The notes under the pieces: model-generated
What the model saw: only the letters and a program-made list of their open reading frames with translations
Database searches by the model: none
Told to the model about the DNA's origin: nothing
Made by a program: the position numbers and the translations under genes
Source of the DNA: Mycolicibacterium cosmeticum
Lineage (GTDB): Bacteria; Actinomycetota; Actinomycetes; Mycobacteriales; Mycobacteriaceae
Assembly: GCA_016197365.1 (NCBI GenBank)
Contig: JACPVS010000003.1
Coordinates: 62,001-126,000, forward strand
Direction: 5' to 3'
Length of the DNA stretch: 64,000 nucleotides
Shown here: positions 22,731 to 36,096 of the stretch, piece by piece
Position numbering within the stretch: the first letter of the stretch is position 1
How the letters are laid out: each line of letters begins with the position of its first letter

Positions 22731-25633
22731 GCAACAGTGCTTTCTTTGTCAGCTTCGATGAGGTGCTCGATCAGCTCGGTGCCGGTGATACCGCCGAGGA
22801 TCTTGGCCAGCGGGACTTTGTGCCCGGTGGCCTGGGTGAGCTTCTTGCGTAGGTCGAGGGCCAGCAGCGAGTCGACACCTAGGTCGAGCAGCGATTCGGC
22901 CAGGTCCAGCGATGACGTGTCGGCGACCTTCAGCACCGCGCCGAGTGCGGTGCGCACCGCGCCGGCCGGGTCGTCGGCCGCAACGGAGGCTGCGGGCAGG
23001 GCCACTGCGATCTCGGCGCTCTGCTCGCCGCCGAGGAAGGTGCGCAACCGGTCCGGGTCGGCGGTGAACACCAGAGGGTCGCCCGCCCAGTCGCGCAAGC
23101 TCACCTGCGCCGCCCGGTCCGCGATCATCGGCAGCAACCCGGACCGCTGCACCCGGGCGACCTGGGTGTCGTCGATGATGCCGCTACCGGGCCACAGCCC
23201 CCAGCGCACGGCCGTGCACCGGCGCCCCCGGGCCCGCTGTTGGGCGGCCTGCACGTCGAGCAGCCGGTTGGCAGCGGCGTAAGCGATGTGCCCACTGCCG
23301 CCCCACAGCCCGGATACCGAGGAGCACAACAGAATTCGCACATCGGAGCGCATCGGCCACGATGCGGCGAACCGGTCGAATCCCGCGACCTTAGCGGACA
23401 CGGTGTCGGCGAAGGCAGCGCCGGTGAGCTGCCGGTGTTCGGCGATGGTCGCGGCGCCGGCGGCATGAATCACCAACGAGGCTGCGGTCATGCCGATCTC
23501 GGCGATCGCGGTGGCCAGGGCAGCGGGGTCGGCGATGTCGCACCGGGGGGCGATGACCTCGGTGCCGAGCTCGGCGAGCTGGGCCGGGTCGACACCGTGG
23601 CGGGTCAGCAGGATGATCCGGCGGGCGCCCTGCTCGGCGAGGTGATGCGCCAGCGCCATACCGACGACACCGCCGCCGCCGGTGATGACCACCTCGTCCA
23701 GTACGCCCGAGTCCACGGTCCACGCCGGCGCACTGATCGGTTCGTCGCGGGTGGCGCGGCGGTGCACGAAGCCGTCCCGGATGGCGAATTCCCCGGCAGG
23801 CCCGAGCAGGATGTCGAGCGCCGCCGGATCCATTGTGCGCGAGGGCAGATCGAGATGCCCGAACTGGTGATCGGGGAATTCGAGTGCGAGGCTGCGGTGT
23901 ACGGCGCCGAGTGCGGCCTGACCGGGCAGCGGCACCGAGTCCGGGTCCACCTGCTCCCCTGCCGCCGTGATCAGCCAGACGGCGCGGTCGGTACCGCGCA
24001 GCGAGTCGGCGTAGCCGAGGACGCCGGAATCGATGCGGGCCGCGAGCTCGTCGGCGGCGGCCACCGCGTCGACGGTCTGGAGGGCGGGCGCCACCACGAT
24101 CAGCAGGTCGGCGTCGGCCGGCGCCACGATTTCCAGTCGGGTCGCCACCGCCGCGGTGACATCGTCGCCGAGTGCACTGCCGCCGTCGAGGTCGAGGATC
24201 GCTGCCCGCCGGGTGCGGGTCGAGGGTGCCGGGGCGTGTGGCAGCCAGTGCTCGACGGCGACGCTGACGCCGGGCACCGGCGGCAGCGGCGCCGGTGCGG
24301 CCCAGAGGTGTTCGGCCCGCATCGGGGCGAACGGGAAGTCGCGCAGCGCAATCGCATTCGACGGCGTCTGATCGGCCCACCGGTAGCCGGGGTCGGCGAC
24401 TGCCACGGCGGTGATGTTGGCGGCCAGCTGGTCGACGATCGGCTCCTCGCGCCGTCCGGAGCCCACCGCGAACAGGTCGTCCCGGTCATCGAGGATGTCT
24501 CCCAGCGCGTACAGCAGGGCCGGGTGGGCGGAGAGTTCGACGAAGGTCCGGGCGCCGTTGGCCACGGCGGCCGCGATCGCGCGGTCGAAGCGTACGGTGC
24601 TGCGCAGGTTGGTGTACCAGTAGTCGGCGAAATCGGTGGCCGCCCCCACCACCGAGGCGGTGGCCGAGCCGATGAACTGCACCGGCGTCTCGACGAATTC
24701 TCCTGCCGGCAATAGAGTTTCGAGTTCGGCGCGCGCCGCGTCGAGTTTGGTGGTGTGCGCCGGGAACCACATCTCGATCTCGCGCGCGAAAATGCCTGCG
24801 GCGCTGACATTGCCCACCAGCGCGGCGATGGTCGCGGTGTCACCGGATACCGCGACCGAGGAGTTGGAGTTGACGACCGACAGTTCGGCCCAGCCGTCGA
24901 CCGCGGCGATGGCCTCCTGCGCCGCGGTCGGGCCGAGCCCCAGGACGGCGACCCGGTAGGGGCCGGTGAGGCGGTCCAGAAGCGTCGCGCGCGCTGCGAC
25001 GACGCCGACGGCAGCGGTCAGCGTGATGGTGCCCGCGATGTACGCGGCTCCGATCTCACCGAGGCTGTGCCCGACGGTGATGTCGGGCAGCACACCGCAG
25101 GACCGCCACACCCGGGCCAGTGCGACACCGTGCACGAATTGGGCGCCCTGGATCTGCACCTGGCTGAAATCATTGGTGACAGAACCAGGTTCGGCCAGCA
25201 GGTAGTCCAACGGTGACGCGTGCCCGGCGGCGACGAACACCTCCGCGCAGCGGTCGACCTCGGCACGGTAGTCCGACAGGCGGTCGTAGGCTTCGATCCC
25301 CATCGACGGCCACTGGCTGCCCTGGCCGGGGAACACGAAGGCGATACCCGTCGCCTCGCTTGCCCGTCCGGCTGCGCGCACCACCAGCGGGTGCTCCTGC
25401 CCAGCCACGATCGCGCCCAGGGCATCGGTGAGCTCGCCGATGTCGGCGGCCCGGACCACGGTGCGGTGTTTACGGATCCGTCTGGCGCCCAGGGCCGTCG
25501 CGGCCACGGCGGCGACGTCGGTCAGCTCGGGCCTGCGTTCCAGATACCGCAGGATCGCGGCGGCGCCCTGGGTGATGAGGTCCTCGGCGTGCGCACTGAG
25601 CAGAACAGGAAACCGTCCGTCGGGCAGGGTCAT
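22727..25633 (-). CDS. mbtD: Mycobactin polyketide synthase MbtD (AT-KR-ACP)
   Basis: A 968-residue PKS component that works with MbtC to build the 3-hydroxybutyrate-type unit of mycobactin. Domains: acyltransferase at about 80-360 with [14 protein letters not shown] and the active-site GHSLGE; ketoreductase at about 640-830 with [22 protein letters not shown] and the [20 protein letters not shown] region; acyl carrier protein at about 880-960 with [15 protein letters not shown] at 25633 ([12 protein letters not shown]) overlaps the mbtC stop (ATGA). No ketosynthase is present; MbtC supplies it. Confidence 0.95.
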   Translation of the reverse strand: MTLPDGRFPVLLSAHAEDLITQGAAAILRYLERRPELTDVAAVAATALGARRIRKHRTVVRAADIGELTDALGAIVAGQEHPLVVRAAGRASEATGIAFVFPGQGSQWPSMGIEAYDRLSDYRAEVDRCAEVFVAAGHASPLDYLLAEPGSVTNDFSQVQIQGAQFVHGVALARVWRSCGVLPDITVGHSLGEIGAAYIAGTITLTAAVGVVAARATLLDRLTGPYRVAVLGLGPTAAQEAIAAVDGWAELSVVNSNSSVAVSGDTATIAALVGNVSAAGIFAREIEMWFPAHTTKLDAARAELETLLPAGEFVETPVQFIGSATASVVGAATDFADYWYTNLRSTVRFDRAIAAAVANGARTFVELSAHPALLYALGDILDDRDDLFAVGSGRREEPIVDQLAANITAVAVADPGYRWADQTPSNAIALRDFPFAPMRAEHLWAAPAPLPPVPGVSVAVEHWLPHAPAPSTRTRRAAILDLDGGSALGDDVTAAVATRLEIVAPADADLLIVVAPALQTVDAVAAADELAARIDSGVLGYADSLRGTDRAVWLITAAGEQVDPDSVPLPGQAALGAVHRSLALEFPDHQFGHLDLPSRTMDPAALDILLGPAGEFAIRDGFVHRRATRDEPISAPAWTVDSGVLDEVVITGGGGVVGMALAHHLAEQGARRIILLTRHGVDPAQLAELGTEVIAPRCDIADPAALATAIAEIGMTAASLVIHAAGAATIAEHRQLTGAAFADTVSAKVAGFDRFAASWPMRSDVRILLCSSVSGLWGGSGHIAYAAANRLLDVQAAQQRARGRRCTAVRWGLWPGSGIIDDTQVARVQRSGLLPMIADRAAQVSLRDWAGDPLVFTADPDRLRTFLGGEQSAEIAVALPAASVAADDPAGAVRTALGAVLKVADTSSLDLAESLLDLGVDSLLALDLRKKLTQATGHKVPLAKILGGITGTELIEHLIEADKESTVA

Positions 25634-26937
25634 CGGACGGCCTCCGGGACGGCCACGATGACGTGGGTGTTGGTGCCGCTCATCCCGAATGCGGACACCG
25701 CGCCGATCCGCCGGCCGTCCTTGGCAGGCCACGGGGTCAGTTTGGTGGCCAGCCGCAGACCCTGAGCATCCCAGTCGATCTCGCGGCTGGGCTCGTCGGT
25801 GTGCAGGCTGGCGGGGACAAACCCGTGCTCGGCGGAAAGGATCACCTTGGCCAACCCGAGGGCCCCCGCCGCGGCCTGGGTGTGTCCGACGTTCGATTTG
25901 ACCGACCCCAGCAGCGCACCCGCACCGGGCGCGGTGGCGCCGTAGGTCTGGGCCAGTGCCCGCAGTTCGGTGCGGTCACCGAGCCGGGTCGCGGTGCCGT
26001 GGCCTTCGATCATGCCGACGTCTTCGGCCGCCAGCCCGGCCCGGGCGATGGCCTTGCCGAACAGCCGCTGCTGCGCTTGGCCGCTGGGTGCGGTGAGCCC
26101 GACGGTGCGCCCGTCGGCGTTCACGGCGGTGGCGCATATTTCGGCGAGTACCGTCCTGCCGGCCCGCAGGGCAGCGGATTTACGCTGCAGCAGGAACATT
26201 CCTGCGCCTTCGGCCCAGACGGTGCCGCTGGCGTGCGCACTGTAGGGCCGGCAGTGGCCGTCGTCGGACAGGGCGTGTTGTTTGGAGAATTCCACGAAGT
26301 AGCCGGGGGTGCCCATGACGCAGACGCCGCCGGCGAGTGCCATGTCGCAGTCCCCGGCGCGGACCGCCGCAACCGCGGTGTGCAACGCTGCCAGCGCCGA
26401 TGAGCAGGAGGTGTCGACGGTCAGCGCCGGGCCCGCGAGGTCCAGGGTGTAGGCGATCCGTCCGGAGATGACGCCCAGCGATGTTCCGGTGATCAGATGC
26501 CCACTGTGCGAAGAGAATTCCGACAACGCTGGCCCGTATTCGAGCGCGGAGGCGCCCACGTAGCAGCCAACGTCGTGGCCGGCGAGATCATCGGGATTGA
26601 TCCCGCTGTTCTCGATCGCACGCCAGGCCAGCCGCAACGCGACACGCTGTTGCGGGTCCATCGCGACCGCTTCGCGCGGTGAGATGCCGAAGAACGCGGG
26701 GTCGAAACTTCCCGCACTGGAGAGGAATCCGCCCAGATCGTGGATCTGCTTGAATCCGTCCCGCCGGGAGCCATCCAGGAGGTCGGAGATGGCCCAGCCC
26801 CGGTCGGTGGGAAAGTGCCCCAGCGCTTCCCGCTGTTCGGCGAGCAGGTCCCAGAAGGCGTCGGCGGTGTCCACACCGCCCGGAGCCTCGACCGCCATCC
26901 CCACGATCACCACCGGATCGTCTTGATCAGAGCTCAT
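25630..26937 (-). CDS. mbtC: Mycobactin beta-ketoacyl synthase MbtC
   Basis: A 435-residue stand-alone ketosynthase with all catalytic residues: the Cys nucleophile in VDTSCSSALAALHTA (about 175), His in EGHGTATRLGD (about 310) and His in KSNVGHTQAAAG (about 347). It performs the decarboxylative Claisen condensation with the acyl group held on MbtD. The split of KS (MbtC) from AT-KR-ACP (MbtD) is a hallmark of the mycobactin pathway. ATG at 26937 overlaps the end of mbtT by 11 nt. Confidence 0.96.
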   Translation of the reverse strand: MSSDQDDPVVIVGMAVEAPGGVDTADAFWDLLAEQREALGHFPTDRGWAISDLLDGSRRDGFKQIHDLGGFLSSAGSFDPAFFGISPREAVAMDPQQRVALRLAWRAIENSGINPDDLAGHDVGCYVGASALEYGPALSEFSSHSGHLITGTSLGVISGRIAYTLDLAGPALTVDTSCSSALAALHTAVAAVRAGDCDMALAGGVCVMGTPGYFVEFSKQHALSDDGHCRPYSAHASGTVWAEGAGMFLLQRKSAALRAGRTVLAEICATAVNADGRTVGLTAPSGQAQQRLFGKAIARAGLAAEDVGMIEGHGTATRLGDRTELRALAQTYGATAPGAGALLGSVKSNVGHTQAAAGALGLAKVILSAEHGFVPASLHTDEPSREIDWDAQGLRLATKLTPWPAKDGRRIGAVSAFGMSGTNTHVIVAVPEAVR

Positions 26938-27697
26938 TGATCAGCTCCGCCACATCCGCGGTGTGGTCGTTGAGGTAGAAGTGGCCGCCGTCGAAGATCG
27001 AACAGGTGAAGGCACCGGTGGTGTGAGACTCCCAGCGGCGCAACATGTTCTCACTGATCCGGTGATCGTGGCTACCGCCGAGGGTGTGGATGTCGGCGTC
27101 GATCCGGACGTCGTCGCCGCAGCTGTACCGGTTGAACGCCGCGTAGTCGGCGCGAACGGCCATCAGAAGCAGCTCGACGAAGTCCTCGTCCTCGAGCAGC
27201 TGGGGGTCGGTGCCGCCGAGGTCGACCATTTCGGCGATGATCTCGGACTGCGCCATCGGCAACGACGGCGCGGCCGCGACCGCCGAGGGCGCCTCGCTCG
27301 CCGACACCCACAGCGCACTCACCTCGACGCCACGCTGCTGCACCACCTTGGCGAATTCGAAGGCCACCACCGCACCCATGCAATGCCCGAACAACCGCAG
27401 CGGTCCGAGCCGGTCCCAGCTGCCACCCTCGAACAGGTCGGCCGCCAGATCCCCGACGGTGGTCGGCGCCGGATGAGTCAGCCGGTCGCCGCGCTGCGGG
27501 TACTGCATGACGTACGCGTCGGCACCGGCCGCGGCCAGTGCCGTGCCCAGTCCGCGGTAGGCCAGCGCGGCACCGCCGGCGTGCGGGAACACCAGAGTCG
27601 GTGCACCGTAACCACTCCCCGAGTCGCTTCCCTCCTGCCCGCCGGTACCCGGATAGCGCTTCAACCACGGCGCGAACGTCAGATCTGCAGCGGTCAC
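26927..27697 (-). CDS. mbtT: Stand-alone type II thioesterase MbtT
   Basis: A 256-residue alpha/beta-hydrolase thioesterase. The nucleophile elbow is GHCMGAVVAFEFA (Ser replaced by Cys in the GxSxG-type position, as also in the fused TE of M. tuberculosis MbtB), with the catalytic His in FDGGHFYLNDH near the C terminus and Asp likely in the VDLGG/EDEDF region. In M. tuberculosis this domain forms the C terminus of MbtB; here, as in M. smegmatis, it is a separate gene starting with GTG that overlaps the mbtB stop (GTGA). It may release stalled or mis-acylated chains. Confidence 0.93.
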   Translation of the reverse strand: MTAADLTFAPWLKRYPGTGGQEGSDSGSGYGAPTLVFPHAGGAALAYRGLGTALAAAGADAYVMQYPQRGDRLTHPAPTTVGDLAADLFEGGSWDRLGPLRLFGHCMGAVVAFEFAKVVQQRGVEVSALWVSASEAPSAVAAAPSLPMAQSEIIAEMVDLGGTDPQLLEDEDFVELLLMAVRADYAAFNRYSCGDDVRIDADIHTLGGSHDHRISENMLRRWESHTTGAFTCSIFDGGHFYLNDHTADVAELINEL

Positions 27698-30600
27698 GAT
27701 GCCGCGGCGGTATCAAGAGCGGAGGCCACATCCGCGTCGTCCATCTCGGCGACCTCGACGTACAGCTCGGCGACCTGATCCAGCCGATCGCTGCCGCCCT
27801 CGCGGGTGGCGAGCCGTGCGGCGAGCGCAGCGACGGTGCGGGTGGCGAAGATGTCGGGCACCATCACGGTCGGTGTGTCCAGCCAGTCCCTGATCCGGGC
27901 GACGGCGGTGGTGGCGAGCACGGAGTCGCCGCCGAGCGCGAAGAAGTCGTCGTCGGCGCCGATCTCGGGTGCACCCAGCAGTTCGCCGATGATGGCGGCG
28001 ACTGCCCGCTCGACGAGGGTGGCCGGCATGCGGCGGTCGGCGTCCGGTCCGTCCCCGACGACCTCGGCCAGCGTCCGGGCTGCGGCGCGCCGATCGGTCT
28101 TGCCCGCGAGGGTGAACGGGATGCGGTCGACGAGCTCGATGTGGCGCGGAATCATGTGCGGCGGAACGAGATGGGCGACCGTATCGGTGATCAGCCGGGC
28201 GTCGAGCCCGGGATCGTCGGTGCTGACCAGTGCGGCCAGCACGTCGTTTCGCCGTGCGCCGGCGGCGGGCACGATTCCGGCGACCGCGGCACGGACGCCG
28301 GGGATGCGCTGCAGTGCGGCTTCCACGTCGCCGAGTTCGATGCGGTAGCCGCTGATCTTCACCCGGTGATCGGCGCGCCCGACGAATTCCAACGTGCCGT
28401 CGGGCCAGTACCGCGCGAGGTCGCCGGTGCGGTACCAGGTGCGATCCTGATGGCGCACGAAGCGATGGGCGGTCAGTTCGGGTTTGCCCCGGTAGCCCGA
28501 AGCGATGCCCCGGCCTCCGATCCAGAGTTCACCGGGCACCCAGTCCGGGCAGTCCGATCCGAACGAATTGACCACGCGGGCAGCGTTGTTGGTGAACGGC
28601 ACGCCGTAAGGCACCGCCGTCCATCGCGCAGGCATGTCGGCGGCGGCCTCATGGATGGTGGCGTGGATCGCAGTTTCGGTGGCACCGCCCAGCCCGGCCA
28701 CGCGGACGCCGGGGGCGTGCGCCTGCAGGCGGCGCACCATGGCGGTGCGCACCCAGTCACCGCCGGTGAGCACGACGCGCACCGACGACAGCCGGTCGGT
28801 GCCGACCTCGACCAGCATCTCCAGGCTGCCGGGCAGGAAGTTCAGCACGGTGACCCGATGCTCGTGGATCAACCGGGCCCAGGTGTCGGGGTTGCGGCGA
28901 TCATCCTCGTCGACGGCGACGATCGCGCCGCCGGTGGCCAGCGTGGCGAACACGTCGAGCACGGACAGGTCGCACTCCAGCGTCATCAGCGCCAGGCAGC
29001 GGTCGGCCGGCCCGATGTCGAAGTGCCGGTAGAGGAATTCGACGGTGTTCATCGCGGCGTCGTGGGTGACTTCGACGCCCTTGGGTTCGCCGGTCGATCC
29101 CGAGGTGAACAGGACGTAGGCCAGGTCGTGCGGATCGGTGGCGGCCGGGGTGAACTCGCCCGCACGCCGCCCCACCCGCAACGCCTCGGCGATGGTCAGC
29201 GCGGGCAGCCAACTCGGCTGCTGGTCGCCGCACACCAGCGCCATCCGGACCCGGCCGGCGGCCAGGATGCCCGCGGCGCGTTCGGCCGGTTGATCCACAC
29301 CGATGGGCAGATAGACCGCACCGGCCGCGAGGATGCCGAGCAGGGCGGTGATCTGATCGGCGCCCTTCGGTCCGAGCACCGCCACGGTGTCGCCGGGTTT
29401 GATGCCTGCGGTGTGCAGTGCGGCGGCGACGGCGAGGGCCTGTTCGCGCAACTCGGCGTAGGTCAGCTCGCCCGTCGAGCCGATGACGGCCGTGGCGTCC
29501 GGGTGGGCGGCCGCCGAGGCGAAAAACCCGGCGTGCAGCGGCTGGCCGCTGGGGTCTGCGGTGGTGGAGTTGAGCTGGTCGCGCACCGCACGCTGGTCTG
29601 CGGTGATGAGCGGCGCCCGGGTCGCGTCCCACGCGCCGTCCCCGGCTGCCAGCTCGAGAAGTTCGGTGATGTGCCGGTCGAACATCGCGTCGATCAGCCC
29701 GGCCGGGAAGGCATCCTCGCGGACATCCCAGTTCACCAGGATCCCGCCGTCGAATTCGGTGACCTGGGCGTCGAGCAGCACCTGCGGGCCCTGCGAGTTG
29801 ATCCACACCGGCTTACCGAAGGTGTCGGTGACGTCGGAGGCGAACAGTTCGCCGAGGCCGAGCGCGCTGGTGTAGACGACGGGGGCGAGCACCTGCGTGC
29901 CGCGGTGCCTGCTGAGGTCGCGCAGCACCGCCAGGCCCGGGTAGGCCGCGTGCGCGGCCGCGTTGCGGAATACGTCCTGGACTGCGCGCGACCGGGCGGT
30001 GGCGGTGTCGGCGCCGGTCAGGTCGATGTCCAGCAACAGCGACGAGGTGAAGTCGCCGACCAGGGCGTCCACGTCGGGGTGGTGCTGTTCGCGGCCGAAC
30101 ATCGGCACGTTGAGCAGGAAGCGCGGTTCGGCCGACCAGCCGGCGAGTGCGTCGGAGAACGAGGCGGCCAGCGTCATCGCGGGGGTGATACCGCGGCGGC
30201 GGGCGGCGGCGAACAGGGCATCGCGGGTCTGCGGGTCCAGCCAGTGGTGGCGCCGGGTCGTGTGCCGCGGGTCGGCCTGCTCGGCGTGCGGGAGCACCGG
30301 CAGCCGCGGCGGGTCGGGCAGTTCGGGGATGCGGTCGGCCCACCACTGCCGATCAGCGTCGGCGACGGGCTGCTGCGCGGCAGCCAACCGATATTGCCGG
30401 TAGGTATAGCCCAGCGGGGTGAGTTCGCCGCCGCGGTACAGCCGGGTCAGGTCGGCCATCAGGGTCCGGTAGCTCATCGCGTCCGCGGCCTGCATGTCCA
30501 GGTCGACGTGCAGGCGGGAGCGGTCGCCGGGCAGCAGCGTCAGCGCGAGTTCGAAGACGCCGCGCTCGAGCTGCTGGTGTGATTTCGCACGCCGGATGTC

Positions 30601-31182
30601 GGCCAGCGTGGCGTCCGCCTGCGACTCGGTGGACCCGCGCAGGTCGACCAGCGCCACCGGAAAGTGTTGCGGCGCTGGGCCGATGCGCTGGGTGCCGTCG
30701 GCCAGGAACTCGACGCGCAGCATCGGGTGCCGTTCGGCCAGCGCGGTGGCGGCACGGCGCAGGGTGTCGTAATCGACTGTCTGACCGTCGAATTCGACGT
30801 ACAGGTGGCCGGCGACGCCACCGAGCTGCTGATCGCCTTCCCGGCCGATCCACATGGCGTGCTGCATGGAGGCCAGCGGGAAGGGTTCGTCGGAGTTCGA
30901 ATCCTGCTCAATCTCAGGCATTTCGGTGACATCGGCCGCCTCGCCGGCGCCGAGCATGTCGGCCCACGCTCGCACCGACGGCGCGGCCGCCAATGACGCG
31001 AAGTCGATGGCCATGCCCTTCTTCCGCCATTTTCCGGCCAGTGACATCATCCGGATGGAGTCCAGGCCCTGGCTGATGAGATCGAGTTCGGGGTCGACAT
31101 CTCCTGCGTCGATGCCGAGTAGATCAGCGACCTCCTGCCGGATGGTCTCCGACACCTGCGAGGCATTCACAGCAACAGTCAC
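27694..31182 (-). CDS. mbtB: Mycobactin phenyloxazoline synthetase MbtB
   Basis: A 1162-residue NRPS that accepts salicylate from MbtA, couples it to serine (or threonine) and cyclises it to the phenyloxazoline. Domains: N-terminal aryl carrier at about 5-80 (QGLDSIRMMSL); heterocyclization domain at about 90-510 with DLDMQAADAMSYR in the place of HHxxxDG, which is the Cy signature; adenylation at about 530-930 (YVLFTSGSTGEPKGVEVTHDA); carrier at about 1020-1090 (FALGGDSVLATTAV). It lacks the C-terminal thioesterase of the M. tuberculosis protein. I choose the GTG at 31182 with GGAGG just upstream; longer starts would run into the IdeR-box promoter. Confidence 0.94.
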   Translation of the reverse strand: MTVAVNASQVSETIRQEVADLLGIDAGDVDPELDLISQGLDSIRMMSLAGKWRKKGMAIDFASLAAAPSVRAWADMLGAGEAADVTEMPEIEQDSNSDEPFPLASMQHAMWIGREGDQQLGGVAGHLYVEFDGQTVDYDTLRRAATALAERHPMLRVEFLADGTQRIGPAPQHFPVALVDLRGSTESQADATLADIRRAKSHQQLERGVFELALTLLPGDRSRLHVDLDMQAADAMSYRTLMADLTRLYRGGELTPLGYTYRQYRLAAAQQPVADADRQWWADRIPELPDPPRLPVLPHAEQADPRHTTRRHHWLDPQTRDALFAAARRRGITPAMTLAASFSDALAGWSAEPRFLLNVPMFGREQHHPDVDALVGDFTSSLLLDIDLTGADTATARSRAVQDVFRNAAAHAAYPGLAVLRDLSRHRGTQVLAPVVYTSALGLGELFASDVTDTFGKPVWINSQGPQVLLDAQVTEFDGGILVNWDVREDAFPAGLIDAMFDRHITELLELAAGDGAWDATRAPLITADQRAVRDQLNSTTADPSGQPLHAGFFASAAAHPDATAVIGSTGELTYAELREQALAVAAALHTAGIKPGDTVAVLGPKGADQITALLGILAAGAVYLPIGVDQPAERAAGILAAGRVRMALVCGDQQPSWLPALTIAEALRVGRRAGEFTPAATDPHDLAYVLFTSGSTGEPKGVEVTHDAAMNTVEFLYRHFDIGPADRCLALMTLECDLSVLDVFATLATGGAIVAVDEDDRRNPDTWARLIHEHRVTVLNFLPGSLEMLVEVGTDRLSSVRVVLTGGDWVRTAMVRRLQAHAPGVRVAGLGGATETAIHATIHEAAADMPARWTAVPYGVPFTNNAARVVNSFGSDCPDWVPGELWIGGRGIASGYRGKPELTAHRFVRHQDRTWYRTGDLARYWPDGTLEFVGRADHRVKISGYRIELGDVEAALQRIPGVRAAVAGIVPAAGARRNDVLAALVSTDDPGLDARLITDTVAHLVPPHMIPRHIELVDRIPFTLAGKTDRRAAARTLAEVVGDGPDADRRMPATLVERAVAAIIGELLGAPEIGADDDFFALGGDSVLATTAVARIRDWLDTPTVMVPDIFATRTVAALAARLATREGGSDRLDQVAELYVEVAEMDDADVASALDTAAAS

Positions 31183-31208
31183 CACGCCTCCCAACGCCGT
31201 CGATTCGC

Positions 31209-31247
31209 TTAGCAAAGGCTGCCCTAATTTCGAGAAGGCTACCCTAT
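31209..31247. promoter_or_regulatory. Two IdeR-box-like operators between mbtB and mbtA
   Basis: Box 1 at 31209-31227 (TTAGCAAAGGCTGCCCTAA) matches the consensus TTAGGTTAGGCTAACCTAA at 14 of 19 positions. Box 2 at 31229-31247 matches at 13 of 19. They lie back to back in the divergent mbtB/mbtA promoter, and box 2 overlaps a TATATT -10-like hexamer (31245-31250) facing mbtA. IdeR with Fe(II) would shut both transcripts when iron is ample. Confidence 0.85.
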
Positions 31248-31287
31248 ATTCGGACTACCGAACACGCCTACCCCGAAGGGCAGACCC

Positions 31288-34326
<3,039 letters not shown>

Positions 34327-34356
34327 GTTATTGTTGGCGCCCTACGTGAATGTGAA

Positions 34357-36096
34357 TTAGCTGACCACCCCGGCGTTCATGCTCCAGCCCGATGCGGACA
34401 CCCGTTGGGCCCAGAAGTCCGCGTACTGGCCGCCGCGCGCCATCAACTCCGCGTGCGTGCCGGACTCGGCCACGTCACCGGCGCCCGAGAGCACCACGAT
34501 CTGATCCGCGGCGGTGACGGTGGACAGCTTGTGCGCGATGACGATCACCGTGCTGCGCCGAGCCAACGTGCGGATCGATTCTGCGACGTGCCGCTCATTC
34601 TCCGGATCCAGCGCGCTGGTCGCCTCGTCGAACAGCACGATGGACGCGTCCTTGAGCAGTGCCCGGGCGATCGAAACCCGTTGCCGCTCGCCACCGGACA
34701 GCGCCGAGCCACCCTCGCCGACCTTGGTCTGCCAGCCGTCGGGCAGCCGCGCCAGCACCGACGCGAGCCCAGCGGTATCCGCCGCCGCGGCGATCTCGGC
34801 GTCGGTGGCGCCAGGGCGCCCGATCCGGACGTTCTCCCACAGGGTGTCGTCGAACAGGTAGACGTCCTGGAACACCAGGGACAATTGCGCCATCAGCTCA
34901 CCGGTGGCCTGATCGCGGACGTCGACACCGCCGACGCGCACCACCCCGGCGTCGGTGTCGTAGAACCGGGCGATCAGCCGTGTCAACGTCGTCTTGCCCG
35001 AACCGGAGGGACCGACCAGCGCCGTCATGGTGCCCGGCTCGGCGACGAAGCTGACGTCGGTGGCCACGACCCGGCCCGGATAGCTGAAGGCCACATGATC
35101 GAGCTCGACCCGCCCCGGCACCGAGACCGCTTGCGGCGCATCCGGTTCCGGCAGGGACGGGGTATCGAGAATGTCGGTGATGCGGTCCAGCTCGGTGCGT
35201 GCCATCCGCATCGCGGAGCCGTACTCGGCCAGCGCGGCCAGCGGCGAGGCGAACCGGGCCGCCGAGCCGAGGATGGCCACCGCGGTGATCGGGTTGAGGG
35301 TTGCACCAACCGCCAACCACGCGCCCGCCGCGATCAGCACCGAGAAGACACCCTGCACCGCGACCCCGTTGAGCATCAGGCCGGCCACCGAGCGCCACAG
35401 TGCCCGCCGGCCCACCCGATGCTGGGCGTCCAACGCGGCACTGAGCGGGCTGAAGTCCGCCCCGGTGCGGCCGAAGGCCCGCAGCACCGGTTGGCAGCGC
35501 GCGAACTCCACCACCCGGGTGTTCACCTCGACCTCGGCGGCGTGGTTGAGCATCTCCGCACCGGCGATCAGCCTCGACGCCAGCAGGCCACAGCCCACCA
35601 GGATCAGTCCGCCCACGAGTGCCACCGCCGCGATGCGCCAGTCGAACAGCGCGAGCCCGAGCACCACGGTGCCTGCGCTCACCGTGTTCAGCACGATCGG
35701 CGTGATCAGGTGTGCGCCGCTGGTACCCACGAAAGTGGTTCCTTTGACGGCGATCTGGGAGACGGAGCCGACGGTGTCGCGGCTGAACCAGCCCAGCGGC
35801 AACGTGACCATGTGGTCGCCGAGCCTGCGGTGCAGCAGCCGCATGGTGGCCAGTGCCATCCGCATCGCCCGCGAGGACTGCACGTACTGCGCAGCCGCCG
35901 CGGCGACCACCACCGCGGCCAGTATCCCGAGCCAGCGCGCCGCGTCGCCGTAGCGGCCGTCGAACAGCGCCTGCGAGATGGGCACCAGCAGCACCATCGC
36001 GATGCCGTGCAGTACGCCGTAGGCGCTCACCCACGCCAGGTATCCGAACATCAGGCCGCGTTGCGGGCCCAGGATGCGCAGGAATCCCCGGATCAT
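34357..36096 (-). CDS. IrtB-like ABC transporter half (TMD-ATPase)
   Basis: A 579-residue half-transporter of the type IV (exporter-fold) ABC class: membrane domain with six helices at about 1-305, then the ATPase with Walker A GPSGSGKTTL (about 350), signature LSGGERQRVSIARALL and Walker B IVLFDEATSALD. In mycobacteria the heterodimer IrtA/IrtB imports iron-loaded siderophores despite its exporter fold; YbtP/YbtQ of Yersinia do the same. The ATG overlaps the stop of its partner (ATGA). Its place directly before mbtI, in an IdeR-marked cluster, supports a siderophore role, but import versus export cannot be read from sequence. Confidence 0.85.
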   Translation of the reverse strand: MIRGFLRILGPQRGLMFGYLAWVSAYGVLHGIAMVLLVPISQALFDGRYGDAARWLGILAAVVVAAAAAQYVQSSRAMRMALATMRLLHRRLGDHMVTLPLGWFSRDTVGSVSQIAVKGTTFVGTSGAHLITPIVLNTVSAGTVVLGLALFDWRIAAVALVGGLILVGCGLLASRLIAGAEMLNHAAEVEVNTRVVEFARCQPVLRAFGRTGADFSPLSAALDAQHRVGRRALWRSVAGLMLNGVAVQGVFSVLIAAGAWLAVGATLNPITAVAILGSAARFASPLAALAEYGSAMRMARTELDRITDILDTPSLPEPDAPQAVSVPGRVELDHVAFSYPGRVVATDVSFVAEPGTMTALVGPSGSGKTTLTRLIARFYDTDAGVVRVGGVDVRDQATGELMAQLSLVFQDVYLFDDTLWENVRIGRPGATDAEIAAAADTAGLASVLARLPDGWQTKVGEGGSALSGGERQRVSIARALLKDASIVLFDEATSALDPENERHVAESIRTLARRSTVIVIAHKLSTVTAADQIVVLSGAGDVAESGTHAELMARGGQYADFWAQRVSASGWSMNAGVVS

